From Fontisubflavum oceani (GTDB taxonomy: Bacteria > Pseudomonadota > Alphaproteobacteria > Rhodobacterales > Rhodobacteraceae), in contig NZ_CP129111.1 in the NCBI RefSeq assembly GCF_030407165.1, positions 868,001-932,000 on the forward strand: 64,000 bases of DNA. Reading direction: 5' to 3'. This document shows positions 1-7,799 of the stretch, in pieces. The position numbers were made by a program, and so were the translations under genes. The stretch's first letter is position 1; the number at the start of each line of letters is the position of its first letter. The notes below the pieces were generated by a model that ran no database searches, was not told the DNA's origin, and saw nothing but the letters and a program-made list of their open reading frames with translations.

Positions 1-193
1 TCTCGCCAATCTCTTGCCCGAAGACCGACGTGACCGCCACGCGGCTGTCACAGCAGGCAATGGCCATGGCCCGAGGACGCTGCCCCTCCACCGCCAAACG
101 TCGAAACCAGGCGCGATTTTCGACAAATGTCGTCGCTTTCCAGCCTTTATAGCGGCTCATCAGATAGGAGGGCAAAGCCTTGACACGATGCAT
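1..193 (-). CDS. beta-carbonic anhydrase, N-terminal part (cut by window edge)
   Basis: N-terminal 64 residues of a beta-class carbonic anhydrase, which interconverts CO2 and bicarbonate with a zinc cofactor. The reverse strand from the ATG at 191-193 reads MHRVKALPSYLMSRYKGWKA and continues to the diagnostic CDSRV motif near residue 48, which supplies a zinc-ligand Cys and the Asp/Arg dyad. The remaining ligands lie outside the window. The reading frame that covers the same bases on the plus strand has no family resemblance. The next gene diverges on the plus strand after about 140 bases, where I see no confident promoter. Confidence 0.85.
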   Translation of the reverse strand, partial: MHRVKALPSYLMSRYKGWKATTFVENRAWFRRLAVEGQRPRAMAIACCDSRVAVTSVFGQEIGE

Positions 194-334
194 TGCGGAC
201 CTTTCGAGCGTGGGCTTAACGGAGTAGCGCGGATTCGGTGTAATTTCGAGATGTTTTTCAACTGCACCGAAGGCGTTTCTTTGGCAGAATGGATGCGGGT
301 GCCCTACGTCGTTGGGGAAGAAGTGGAGTGAGAA

Positions 335-718
335 ATGAAGCCATCCGTGGCCATTTTGCGGTTGGACGAACCCGCGCGGTTCAACCCGGACCAGCTTGAG
401 AAGCTATGCACCGAGTTGGGCGAAGTACGCGCTGAGTCAGAGGTCGCCGACGCGCTTGGCGTTATCGGCAAGCTTCTTCAGGACGTCGAAAACCTTGATC
501 AAGGCCAGCATCCGCACGGGTTAGGCCAGCCGGTTCGTCACCTGATTGCGGCATCCGACAGAATTGGGATGGCGACCCTCGCGCGGGCTGCACGCAATGT
601 GGAAATGGCCCAGGCAAGCGGCGATGCGGTCGCGCTCTCGGCAACCTTGGCGCGGCTGCAACGGGTGGGCGAGCGCTCGATTCTGGCGATTTGGGACCTG
701 GAAGACCTCTCAGGCTGA
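335..718 (+). CDS. conserved hypothetical protein, 127 aa
   Basis: Small acidic protein that I cannot assign to a named family. It is predicted largely helical, has no signal peptide or membrane segment, and has alternating acidic and Leu/Ala positions. An HLIAASDRIGM stretch near residues 68-78 is loosely reminiscent of helical-bundle (Hpt-like) proteins, but the phosphotransfer signature is not convincing. The start is supported by GGAG eight bases upstream. It stands alone, 60 bases before the aminopeptidase gene. Confidence 0.6.
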   Translation: MKPSVAILRLDEPARFNPDQLEKLCTELGEVRAESEVADALGVIGKLLQDVENLDQGQHPHGLGQPVRHLIAASDRIGMATLARAARNVEMAQASGDAVALSATLARLQRVGERSILAIWDLEDLSG

Positions 719-777
719 AGGGGGCTTGCGGCAGGGATCGGGCACGCTAGGGTGGCGACATCTTAGGAAAGTGCCCA

Positions 778-2163
778 ATGCCAGCCCGATTTAGCGAAGC
801 CAAAACCGATACCATTCCGATCCGATTGATCGCCCCTGCCGACGTGCCGGATGCCTTCGCCGATCTGACCGAAGCGCAGAGATCTTGGATCGATCATATG
901 GGATTTGCCGCCAAACCCGGCCAAGTCTTGAGTTTGGCGGATGCATCGGGTCGACCGGCACTGGCCCTAATTGGCCTCGGCAAACCCGAAGTGCGGAAAC
1001 GCACACGGTTTGCCGTCGGTGCCGCTATCGCCCAACTGCCGGCGGACACCTATCGCATCGACGCGTTGCCTGAGGACGTGTCAGGCGACGAGGTCGGGTT
1101 GGGCTATCTCCTGTCGTGCTATCGCTTCGACCGATACCGGAACCAACCGCGAGTGAAAGCCGGATTGGTTGCCCCACCCCAGACCAATGCCGCGAGGCTA
1201 GAGCAAATCGCCGAGGCCGAAGCTCTGACCCGCGACCTGATCAACACACCGGCCGAAGACATGGGACCAGATGCCCTTGAAGCCGCGATGCGCGATCTGG
1301 CGGGCCGGTTTGGCGCGGAGGTGACAGCGACAGAGGGCGAGGCGTTGATTGGTGCCAATCTGCCTTTGATCCACACCGTGGGCCGCGCCGCGACGCGCGC
1401 GCCCCGCCTGTTGGATATGACCTGGGGGAACAGCGGGCCAACGCTGACCCTCGTGGGCAAAGGCGTCTGTTTCGACACCGGCGGATTGAACCTTAAACCC
1501 GGCGCCTCGATGGGCCTGATGAAGAAGGATATGGGCGGTGCGGCCACGGTTCTCGGCCTCGCTCAGATGATCATGAGCGCCGCATTGCCGCTTCGGCTTC
1601 GCGTCTTGATCCCGGCGGTCGAGAACAATGTTGCGGGCAACGCGTTCCGCCCGGGTGATATCCTGACGGCCCGGAATGGGCTGACCGTGGAGATCAATAA
1701 CACCGACGCCGAGGGCCGCTTGGTCTTGGCCGATGCATTGGCGCTGGCAAGCGAGACGCCACCAGATTTGATGATCTCTATGGCCACCCTGACTGGCGCT
1801 GCGCGTGTGGCCGTTGGGCCAGATCTTGCGCCGTTCTACACCGATGACGATCCACTCGCCGCCGCCCTTGCGATGGCCGCGAGTAACGTCGCCGACCCGG
1901 TTTGGCGCATGCCCTTCCACACGCCTTATGAGAGCATGATCGAACCCGGCATCGCCGATCTCGACAATGCGCCGAAGGGCGGATTTGCGGGCTCGATCAC
2001 CGCCGCGCTGTTCCTGCGCCGCTTTGTGAAAGACACGCCGCGTTATGCGCATTTCGACATCTATGGTTGGCAACCAAGCGCGGCACCCGGGCGCCCCAAA
2101 GGTGGTGTCGGTCAGGGCGCGCGCAGCGTGTTTGAAGCCCTACCAGAGGTCTTGAACCTATGA
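778..2163 (+). CDS. M17 leucyl aminopeptidase family protein
   Basis: Cytosolic metallo-aminopeptidase of family M17, expected to remove N-terminal residues from peptides. The C-terminal catalytic domain shows the metal-binding stretch VGKGVCFDTGGLNLKPG (about 222-238), KKDMGG (about 244), and the family signature NTDAEGRLVLADAL (about 300), which carries two metal ligands and the catalytic Arg. The divergent N-terminal domain is typical of the alphaproteobacterial branch. Length (461 aa) is normal. Its stop overlaps the start of the NlpC/P60 gene by four bases (ATGA), so the two are probably translationally coupled in a peptide or murein-fragment recycling unit. Confidence 0.93.
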   Translation: MPARFSEAKTDTIPIRLIAPADVPDAFADLTEAQRSWIDHMGFAAKPGQVLSLADASGRPALALIGLGKPEVRKRTRFAVGAAIAQLPADTYRIDALPEDVSGDEVGLGYLLSCYRFDRYRNQPRVKAGLVAPPQTNAARLEQIAEAEALTRDLINTPAEDMGPDALEAAMRDLAGRFGAEVTATEGEALIGANLPLIHTVGRAATRAPRLLDMTWGNSGPTLTLVGKGVCFDTGGLNLKPGASMGLMKKDMGGAATVLGLAQMIMSAALPLRLRVLIPAVENNVAGNAFRPGDILTARNGLTVEINNTDAEGRLVLADALALASETPPDLMISMATLTGAARVAVGPDLAPFYTDDDPLAAALAMAASNVADPVWRMPFHTPYESMIEPGIADLDNAPKGGFAGSITAALFLRRFVKDTPRYAHFDIYGWQPSAAPGRPKGGVGQGARSVFEALPEVLNL

Positions 2164-2996
2164 CGGATTCCCGGACAACCCCAAGCAACGGGCGCGTGGC
2201 CCATGTGTCGCTGCAAGGCCAGATCGAAGCGGAGCGGTTCGTTCAGGGTCGCTGGACCATGGTGCAGCAGCCGATGGCCAATATCACCGACAAACCGCAG
2301 GGGAGCCGGGTCAGCCAGTTGGTGTTTGGCGAACGGTTTCTGGTGCTCGAGGCCAAGGACGGCAACGTTTTCGGCCAGGCCGAGCGCGACGGCTATGTCG
2401 GCTATATGGCAGCCGGCGCATTGACCGAACCGGAGGAGCCGACACATTGGGTGGTGGCCCCTGCAACGCATCTGTATCCGAAGGCGAATTTCAAATCGCC
2501 GCCGGATGTCTCGGTGTTCTTCGGCTCCCGGGTCCGGGTTCGGGCGGAGCGAGAAGATTTTCTGCGTATTCATACCGGCCATTTCATCCCACGCTCGCAC
2601 CTGCAGCCAATCAAAGCGCGGTTTGGCGACCCGGTTGGCGTCGCCGATCTGTTCTTGGGCACGCCTTATCTCTGGGGTGGAACCAGCCGATGGGGCATCG
2701 ACTGTTCCGGCTTAACGCAGGTCGCGCTTTTGGCCTGTGGGGTCGATTGTCCGCGTGACAGTGATCAGCAGCAGGCCGCTCTTGGGCGGGAGTTGCAGCG
2801 TGGTGAGCCGTTACAGCGCGGAGATTTGGTGTTCTGGGAGGGCCATGTGGGGATCATGGCGAATGAGCGGATGTTGTTGCATGCCAACGCCCACCACATG
2901 GCGGTGGCTTATGAACCGCTGAAAGACGCCGCCGCCCGGATCGAAACCGCGGGAGACGGGCCGATCACCGGTCGGCGACGGTTGAACATCACCTGA
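2160..2996 (+). CDS. C40 family peptidase (NlpC/P60) with N-terminal SH3-like domains
   Basis: Predicted cysteine endopeptidase that cleaves peptidoglycan stem peptides, probably gamma-D-Glu/meso-diaminopimelate links. The first ~150 residues look like bacterial SH3 modules. The NlpC/P60 domain begins near residue 155 (GTPYLWGGTSRWGIDCSGL) with the catalytic Cys in DCSGL, the His in GHVGIM and a third polar position around HANAHHM. No signal peptide is visible, so it may act on imported muropeptides in the cytoplasm. That fits its coupling to the upstream M17 aminopeptidase. Length 278 aa is usual for this Rhodobacteraceae group. Confidence 0.9.
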   Translation: MTDSRTTPSNGRVAHVSLQGQIEAERFVQGRWTMVQQPMANITDKPQGSRVSQLVFGERFLVLEAKDGNVFGQAERDGYVGYMAAGALTEPEEPTHWVVAPATHLYPKANFKSPPDVSVFFGSRVRVRAEREDFLRIHTGHFIPRSHLQPIKARFGDPVGVADLFLGTPYLWGGTSRWGIDCSGLTQVALLACGVDCPRDSDQQQAALGRELQRGEPLQRGDLVFWEGHVGIMANERMLLHANAHHMAVAYEPLKDAAARIETAGDGPITGRRRLNIT

Positions 2997-2999
2997 GTG

Positions 3000-3341
3000 T
3001 TAGTCGACCGCGCGGATCAGTTTCCGCTCCAAGACCCGCAGAACGGTCTTCAGATCATGGCCGCGTTTCAGGATGCGGCCATCCATTCCGATCACAGCGT
3101 ACTGCCCTTGCCTCTGTGCCAATTTCGGGCGTTTCTCGACACGATAGATGGGATGCTCCGCGCTGCGCCGGAAGATCGAGAAAATCGCCACGTCGGAGAG
3201 CAACGAAATTCCATAATCGCGCCATTCTCCGGCGGCGACCATCCGGCCATAAATCGTCAAGATCACCGCAAGCTCCTTGCGGTCGAAAGCGACCTTTTCG
3301 GGAATACGCTCGGGGCCTCTGGGCTGGATCTGCACGACCAT
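3000..3341 (-). CDS. DUF2794 domain-containing protein
   Basis: Small alphaproteobacterial protein of unknown function. It is recognised by the family core FDRKELAVILTIYGRMVAAG followed by WRDYGI, FSIFRR and YRVEK (residues about 19-68), which matches what I know of DUF2794. 113 aa, no membrane segment. Convergent with the NlpC/P60 gene (three bases apart). No mechanism can be inferred. Confidence 0.85.
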   Translation of the reverse strand: MVVQIQPRGPERIPEKVAFDRKELAVILTIYGRMVAAGEWRDYGISLLSDVAIFSIFRRSAEHPIYRVEKRPKLAQRQGQYAVIGMDGRILKRGHDLKTVLRVLERKLIRAVD

Positions 3342-3393
3342 GATTCAAACTTGGCCCGGCTTGTGCGGCAAATCAAGCATCCAGAACATCGAC

Positions 3394-3426
3394 AAAAGAA
3401 GAAAAAGGGACCCGGTTGGACCCCTT
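3394..3426 (-). terminator. intrinsic terminator downstream of ilvE
   Basis: Read on the minus strand, AAGGGGTCC and GGGTCCCTT (3405-3426) pair around an AACC loop. This gives a nine-pair stem that includes two G-U wobbles. It is followed directly by TTTTTCTTCTTTT (3394-3406). It lies about 25 bases past the ilvE stop codon, as expected for a Rho-independent terminator. Confidence 0.7.
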
Positions 3427-3449
3427 CTCGATCTTGTTCGCCGGTTCCG

Positions 3450-4328
3450 TCACTCCCGAACCTTCACCTCATAGCCCTCTGCAATATCTCGGGCCAGCGC
3501 GCCAACTTCAAAGTTGTAATCGCCGATCTGCCCCACCGGCGTCACCTCGGCAGCGGTGCCGGTCAGCCAGCATTGCTCGAAGCTTTCCAACTCTTCGGGC
3601 ATGATATGGCGTTCATGCACTTTGATCTGACGCTCTTTCAGCATCCCGATCACGGTCTGCCGGGTGATGCCGTTTAGGAAGCAATCCGGGTCGGGCGTGT
3701 GCACCTCGCCGTCTTTGACAAAGAAGATATTCGCCCCCGTCGCCTCGGCCACATAGCCGCGATAGTCGAACATCATCGCATCCGAGCAGCCTTTCGCCTC
3801 CGCCGCGTGTTTCGACATGGTGCAAATCATATAGAGACCGGCGGCCTTGGCGTGAGACGGGATCGTCTCCGGCGACGGGCGTTTCCATTTCGAGATGTCG
3901 AGCTTCGCGCCTTTCATCTTGGCATCGCCGTAATAGGCACCCCATTCCCAGGCCGCGACGGCCAGGCGTACCGGGTTCTTCTGCGACGCGACGCCCATAT
4001 CTTCGCCCGAGGCCCGCCAGGCAACCGCGCGGACATAGGCATCGGTCAGCCCATTGGCTTTCATCACCTCGTATTTCGCGGCTTCGATCTCATCGACGGT
4101 CCAAGGGATCTCAACATCGATCATCCGGCCCGAGGCCAGAAGCCGTTCGGAGTGACGGCGGCTTTCGAAGATTTTGCCGTTATAGGCCCGCTCGCCCTCA
4201 AACACGCTTGAGGCGTAATGCATCGCATGGGTCAGAATATGCACATTGGCATCGCGCCACGGCACCAGTTTGCCGTCCATCCAGATTGCGCCATCGCGGT
4301 TGTCATAGCTGCCGCTCATCTTTCCCAT
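3450..4328 (-). CDS. ilvE: branched-chain amino acid aminotransferase
   Basis: PLP-dependent class IV aminotransferase catalysing the last step of Leu, Ile and Val synthesis. Diagnostic pieces are WMDGKLVPW near the N-terminus, HYASSVFEGERAY (about 36-48), a Lys in the KGCSDAMMFDYRGYVAEATGAN segment region, and the substrate/PLP-binding GITRQTVI segment. 292 aa is the normal length. Transcribed away from petP, with an intrinsic terminator just downstream. Confidence 0.95.
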   Translation of the reverse strand: MGKMSGSYDNRDGAIWMDGKLVPWRDANVHILTHAMHYASSVFEGERAYNGKIFESRRHSERLLASGRMIDVEIPWTVDEIEAAKYEVMKANGLTDAYVRAVAWRASGEDMGVASQKNPVRLAVAAWEWGAYYGDAKMKGAKLDISKWKRPSPETIPSHAKAAGLYMICTMSKHAAEAKGCSDAMMFDYRGYVAEATGANIFFVKDGEVHTPDPDCFLNGITRQTVIGMLKERQIKVHERHIMPEELESFEQCWLTGTAAEVTPVGQIGDYNFEVGALARDIAEGYEVKVRE

Positions 4329-4507
4329 CCTTCATCAATTCGCGGCCAGCAAGCCGCTATCTTTCTGTTTGTTGCGCCCAATATGGCCGGATCGGACATA
4401 ATATTGCGCAAAACCGTGCAATCGCTATCAATTGATTCTTGGAAAGTCAACAAGGCTGACATAAACTGTCTCAAAGCCCGAACGGGCGTGACGGAAGGGA
4501 CGTGACG

Positions 4508-5026
4508 ATGGCAGATCGTGGAACAGCCAATGCGCTGGTCGGCGGCGAAAGCCTGCTGTTTTTAACAGATGAGCAGCTTCGGCGCGGAATCGAGGCGATG
4601 TTTTTCGCCTATCGCGGGTTCACGGCCGACCCCGACCGGATTTTGCAGAACTACGCATATGGCCGCGCGCATCACCGGGCGATCCATTTCATCAATCGGA
4701 CACCGGGCACAACGGTGAACAATCTGCTCGATATTCTGGGCGTCACCAAACAATCGCTGAACCGCGTGTTGCGGGCCCTGGTCGAGGATGGGTTGGTTGA
4801 AAGCCGCGTCGGCACGCGCGACAAACGCGAGCGGCATTTGTTCCTGACCGAGGCAGGCACGGCCCTGGAGCGCGAACTTTCAGATGCGCAGCGCAATCGG
4901 ATGCGCGCCGCCTATCGCGCCGCCGGGCCGGAAGCCGTCGCCGGATTTCGCACTGTGTTGGAGCAGATGATGGACCCGGAGCTACGTCGACACTATCAAA
5001 TCAAGATGGAGCATCATCATGAATGA
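4508..5026 (+). CDS. petP: MarR-family winged-helix regulator, PetP-like
   Basis: DNA-binding regulator of the MarR fold. The winged helix-turn-helix covers about residues 60-125, with TTVNNLLDILGVTKQSLNRVL as recognition region and RDKRERHLFLTEAG as wing. The GGAAGGGA Shine-Dalgarno (4493-4500) favours the ATG at 4508 over a GTG at 4502, which would leave almost no spacing. The downstream response-regulator start lies inside its last codons. A MarR gene overlapping an OmpR-type regulator next to ilvE matches the petP-petR arrangement known from Rhodobacter, where it was linked to cytochrome bc1 expression. No bc1 genes are in the window. Confidence 0.85.
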   Translation: MADRGTANALVGGESLLFLTDEQLRRGIEAMFFAYRGFTADPDRILQNYAYGRAHHRAIHFINRTPGTTVNNLLDILGVTKQSLNRVLRALVEDGLVESRVGTRDKRERHLFLTEAGTALERELSDAQRNRMRAAYRAAGPEAVAGFRTVLEQMMDPELRRHYQIKMEHHHE

Positions 5027-5732
5027 AGCCGCCGCCCATCTGCTGATTGTCGATGACGACGAGCGCATTCGCGGCTTGTTGCAGAAATTCCTGATCCGGC
5101 ATGGTTTTATGACCAGTGTCGCGCGCGATGCCGCCCATGCTCGGCGCCTGCTCTCAGGGTTGGAGTTTGATCTGATCGTGATGGATGTGATGATGCCGGG
5201 CGAGGATGGTCTGAGCCTAACCAAAGCGATCCGGGAAACGCTGACGACACCGATTTTATTGCTGACCGCCAAGGGCGAGGCCAGCGATCGGATCACGGGC
5301 CTTGAAGCGGGGGCGGACGACTACCTACCGAAACCGTTTGAGCCGAAGGAGTTGCTGCTCCGGATCAACGCGATCTTGCGCCGGGTGCCCGCGATGACAG
5401 AGCCGCAAGACGCGCCAAAGGTTCTGAATCTCGGCAGCATTCGCTACGATCTGGAACGCGGTGAGATGTGGCAAGGCCAGGACAGCGTCCGTTTGACCGC
5501 GACCGAGGCTGCCTTGATGCGCATCTTCTCGGCCTGTCCGCATGAGCCCGTGAGCCGCGCGCAACTGGTCGAAGACCTTGGCCGGGACAAAGGCGACAGC
5601 GCGGGCCAAGCGCAAGAACGCGCCGTCGATGTGCAAATCACCCGGTTGAGACGCAAGATCGAGACCGATCCGAAGCAACCCCGCTATCTGCAGACCGTTC
5701 GCGGCGCGGGGTATATGTTGGTACCTGATTGA
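5019..5732 (+). CDS. petR: OmpR/PhoB-family response regulator, PetR-like
   Basis: Two-domain response regulator. The receiver (about 7-120) has the acidic pocket DDD at 12-14, phospho-acceptor Asp56 in VMDVMMPGEDG and Lys105 in YLPKPFEP. The C-terminal winged helix (about 140-235) ends in the usual RLRRKIE...YLQTVRGAGYMLVPD pattern. It overlaps petP by eight bases. No cognate histidine kinase is encoded nearby, as for petR in Rhodobacter. Symbol assigned from family and synteny. Confidence 0.88.
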   Translation: MNEAAAHLLIVDDDERIRGLLQKFLIRHGFMTSVARDAAHARRLLSGLEFDLIVMDVMMPGEDGLSLTKAIRETLTTPILLLTAKGEASDRITGLEAGADDYLPKPFEPKELLLRINAILRRVPAMTEPQDAPKVLNLGSIRYDLERGEMWQGQDSVRLTATEAALMRIFSACPHEPVSRAQLVEDLGRDKGDSAGQAQERAVDVQITRLRRKIETDPKQPRYLQTVRGAGYMLVPD

Positions 5733-5733
5733 T

Positions 5734-6669
5734 ATGACCACACTTCTTGTCGAAAATCACGCCGGGTTGGCTCATGAAATGCCACCCGGTCACCCGGAGC
5801 AGATTGCGCGGCTTGAGTATGTTTTTGAAGCGCTCGCGGCCCCGGAATTTGACGCGCTGACCCGCGCCGAGGCACCATTGGCCGACGAGGCCGATCTGCG
5901 CCTCTGCCATCCCGAGAGCCATGTCACGGCAGTGCGCAATGCCATCCCCGATGCCGGTCTCGTGCCGCTTGATGCGGACACGACCGTCTCGCCCGGCTCA
6001 TGGGAGGCCGCGCTCAAAGGGGTCGGCGGTTGCCTGTTCGCGGTTGATCAAGTGTTGGCTGGCGCGGCGCAAAACGCTTTTGTCGCCACGCGCCCGCCGG
6101 GCCACCATGCCGAGGGCACACGCCCAATGGGATTCTGTCTTTTCGGCAATATCGCCATCGCCGCGAAACATGCGTTGGAACGGCATGGCCTCGCCCGTGT
6201 GGCAATCGTCGATTTCGATGTGCATCACGGCAATGGCACGCAAGATTTACTCTGGGACGAGCCGCGCGCTTTGTTCATTTCCTCCCATCAGATGCCGCTT
6301 TATCCCGGCACCGGTGCACCAAGCGAACGGGGCACCGCCAACAACATCCTGAATCTGCCGCTCGGGCCCGGGAGCGGCAGCGCCGAGATGCGGCAGATCG
6401 TGGAAAACCGGATGCTGCCGCGCCTCGAAGCTTTCGCCCCGGAGTTGCTCCTGATCTCCGCCGGGTTTGACGCCCATCGCGCCGACCCGCTGGCCAATTT
6501 GAACTGGGACACCGAGGATTTTGCCTGGATCACCCGGCAGCTTTGCGCCTTCGCCAAGACCCATTGCGGCGGTCGCGTGGTCTCGACTTTGGAAGGCGGC
6601 TATGATCTGGATGCGCTCGCGGCTTCGGTCGCGACGCATGTGACGGTGCTGATGGAGCAAGGCGAATGA
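5734..6669 (+). CDS. histone deacetylase family protein
   Basis: Zinc-dependent class II-type deacetylase, acetoin-utilisation/polyamine deacetylase-like. Motifs visible: RPPGHHAEG (about 126-134, catalytic His pair), FDVHHGNGTQD (about 165-175, zinc Asp/His), ISAGFDAHRADPL (about 245, zinc Asp) and LEGGYDL near the C-terminus. 311 aa, cytosolic. Starts two bases after petR, and its last codon overlaps xseB (ATGA). HDAC-like - xseB - ispA - dxs is a conserved order in alphaproteobacteria. The bacterial substrate is unknown. Confidence 0.93.
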   Translation: MTTLLVENHAGLAHEMPPGHPEQIARLEYVFEALAAPEFDALTRAEAPLADEADLRLCHPESHVTAVRNAIPDAGLVPLDADTTVSPGSWEAALKGVGGCLFAVDQVLAGAAQNAFVATRPPGHHAEGTRPMGFCLFGNIAIAAKHALERHGLARVAIVDFDVHHGNGTQDLLWDEPRALFISSHQMPLYPGTGAPSERGTANNILNLPLGPGSGSAEMRQIVENRMLPRLEAFAPELLLISAGFDAHRADPLANLNWDTEDFAWITRQLCAFAKTHCGGRVVSTLEGGYDLDALAASVATHVTVLMEQGE

Positions 6670-6911
6670 GTGACCCAAAACCGATCGAAGAAATGAGCTT
6701 TGAAGAGGCCATTCGCGAGCTGGAAACGGTCGTGAATGCGCTGGATCGGGGCGATGTGCCGTTGGAAGACTCCATCACGCTTTACGAACGCGGCGCCGCT
6801 TTGAAAGCCCGCTGCGAGGCCAAGCTGAAAGAGGCCGAGGAAAAGGTCGCCCAGATCACGCTTGATGCGGATGGTCAGGCGACGGGAACCACGCCCACCG
6901 AAGGACTGTAA
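6666..6911 (+). CDS. xseB: exodeoxyribonuclease VII small subunit
   Basis: Small subunit of ExoVII, which degrades single-stranded DNA to oligonucleotides with several copies bound to each XseA. The whole protein (81 aa) is the family's helical hairpin: MSFEEAIRELETVVNALDRG, then LEDSITLYERGAALKARCEAKLKEAEEKV. The start overlaps the upstream stop by four bases, and the ispA GTG follows directly after the stop. xseA is not in the window. Confidence 0.95.
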   Translation: MSDPKPIEEMSFEEAIRELETVVNALDRGDVPLEDSITLYERGAALKARCEAKLKEAEEKVAQITLDADGQATGTTPTEGL

Positions 6912-7777
6912 GTGTTTCACACGGCGCTTGGCGATGCCCGAAGCGATATCGGGCACTTCCTGACAGATCAGATGAGCGAGTTCGGCACGGACCCGGTGGC
7001 CGAGAGCAATGCGCTATGCGACCCGGGGCGGCAAACGTCTGCGTGGGTTTTTGGCATTGGAAGCGGCGGCGCTTTTCGATGTGCCGCGGGATCAAGCGCT
7101 CTATGCCGCCGGGGCCGTTGAATGCCTACATGCTTATAGCCTGGTTCATGACGACCTGCCCTGCATGGATGACGATGACCTACGCCGGGGTCAGCCGACC
7201 GTGCACATCAAATGGGATGAAGCCATTGCGGTTCTGGTGGGCGATGCGCTGCAAAGCTTCGCCTTTGAACTGCTGGCCGATCCCAATGCCGGAGCGCCGG
7301 ATCAACGGATTGAGCTTGTGGCCACGCTGGCCAAGGCGTCCGGCGCGCAAGGTATGGTGCTGGGCCAAGCCCAGGACATCGCCGCCGAGACCGCCGATCA
7401 GCCGCTCTCCCTCAACGCAATAACCGAGTTGCAGGGCAATAAGACCGGGGCGTTGATCACCTGGCCCGCCGAGGCTGGCGCCATTCTCGGGCGGGCCGAC
7501 CCGGCCCCTGCGGCGTTACGCGCAGGCCATCGGCCTTGCCTTCCAGATCGCAGACGACATTTTGGATGTGGAAGGCGATGCCACAAAAGCGGGCAAACGG
7601 CTGCAAAAAGACGCCCAGGCCGGGAAAGCAACCTTTGTCTCGCTCCTCGGCGTTGATGGTGCCAAATCGCGTGCAAGTGATCTGATTGCCGATGCGGAAG
7701 CTGCGCTCAACCCGTATGGAGAGAGAGCAGAGACCTTGAAGGCGCTGGCGCGGTACATTATCGCCCGCGACATGTAA
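6912..7777 (+). pseudogene. ispA: polyprenyl (farnesyl/geranyl) diphosphate synthase, two frameshifts
   Basis: Trans-isoprenyl diphosphate synthase that condenses IPP with DMAPP/GPP. The protein is spread over three frames. Frame one starts at GTG 6912. The next begins at RYATRGGKRLRGFLALEAAA and holds the first Asp-rich motif, DDLPCMDDDDLRRG. The last begins near 7508 as LRRYAQAIGLAFQIADDILD, the second Asp-rich motif. The shifts lie near 7003-7008 and 7500-7507; each equals one extra base (or two missing). All catalytic motifs remain, and the neighbours xseB and dxs are intact. The gene is expected to be essential, so sequence error is more likely than true loss. Confidence 0.85.
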
Positions 7778-7799
7778 CCCGGACCGGGAGGCCAGCAGA

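Noticed and set aside
14..331. 105-aa plus-strand frame at the window start
   Set aside because: Antisense to the carbonic anhydrase over most of its length and without family features; the reverse strand carries the CDSRV motif.
1198..2073. 291-aa reverse frame
   Set aside because: Lies fully opposite the M17 aminopeptidase catalytic domain; His/Arg/Gln-rich composition typical of antisense frames in GC-rich DNA.
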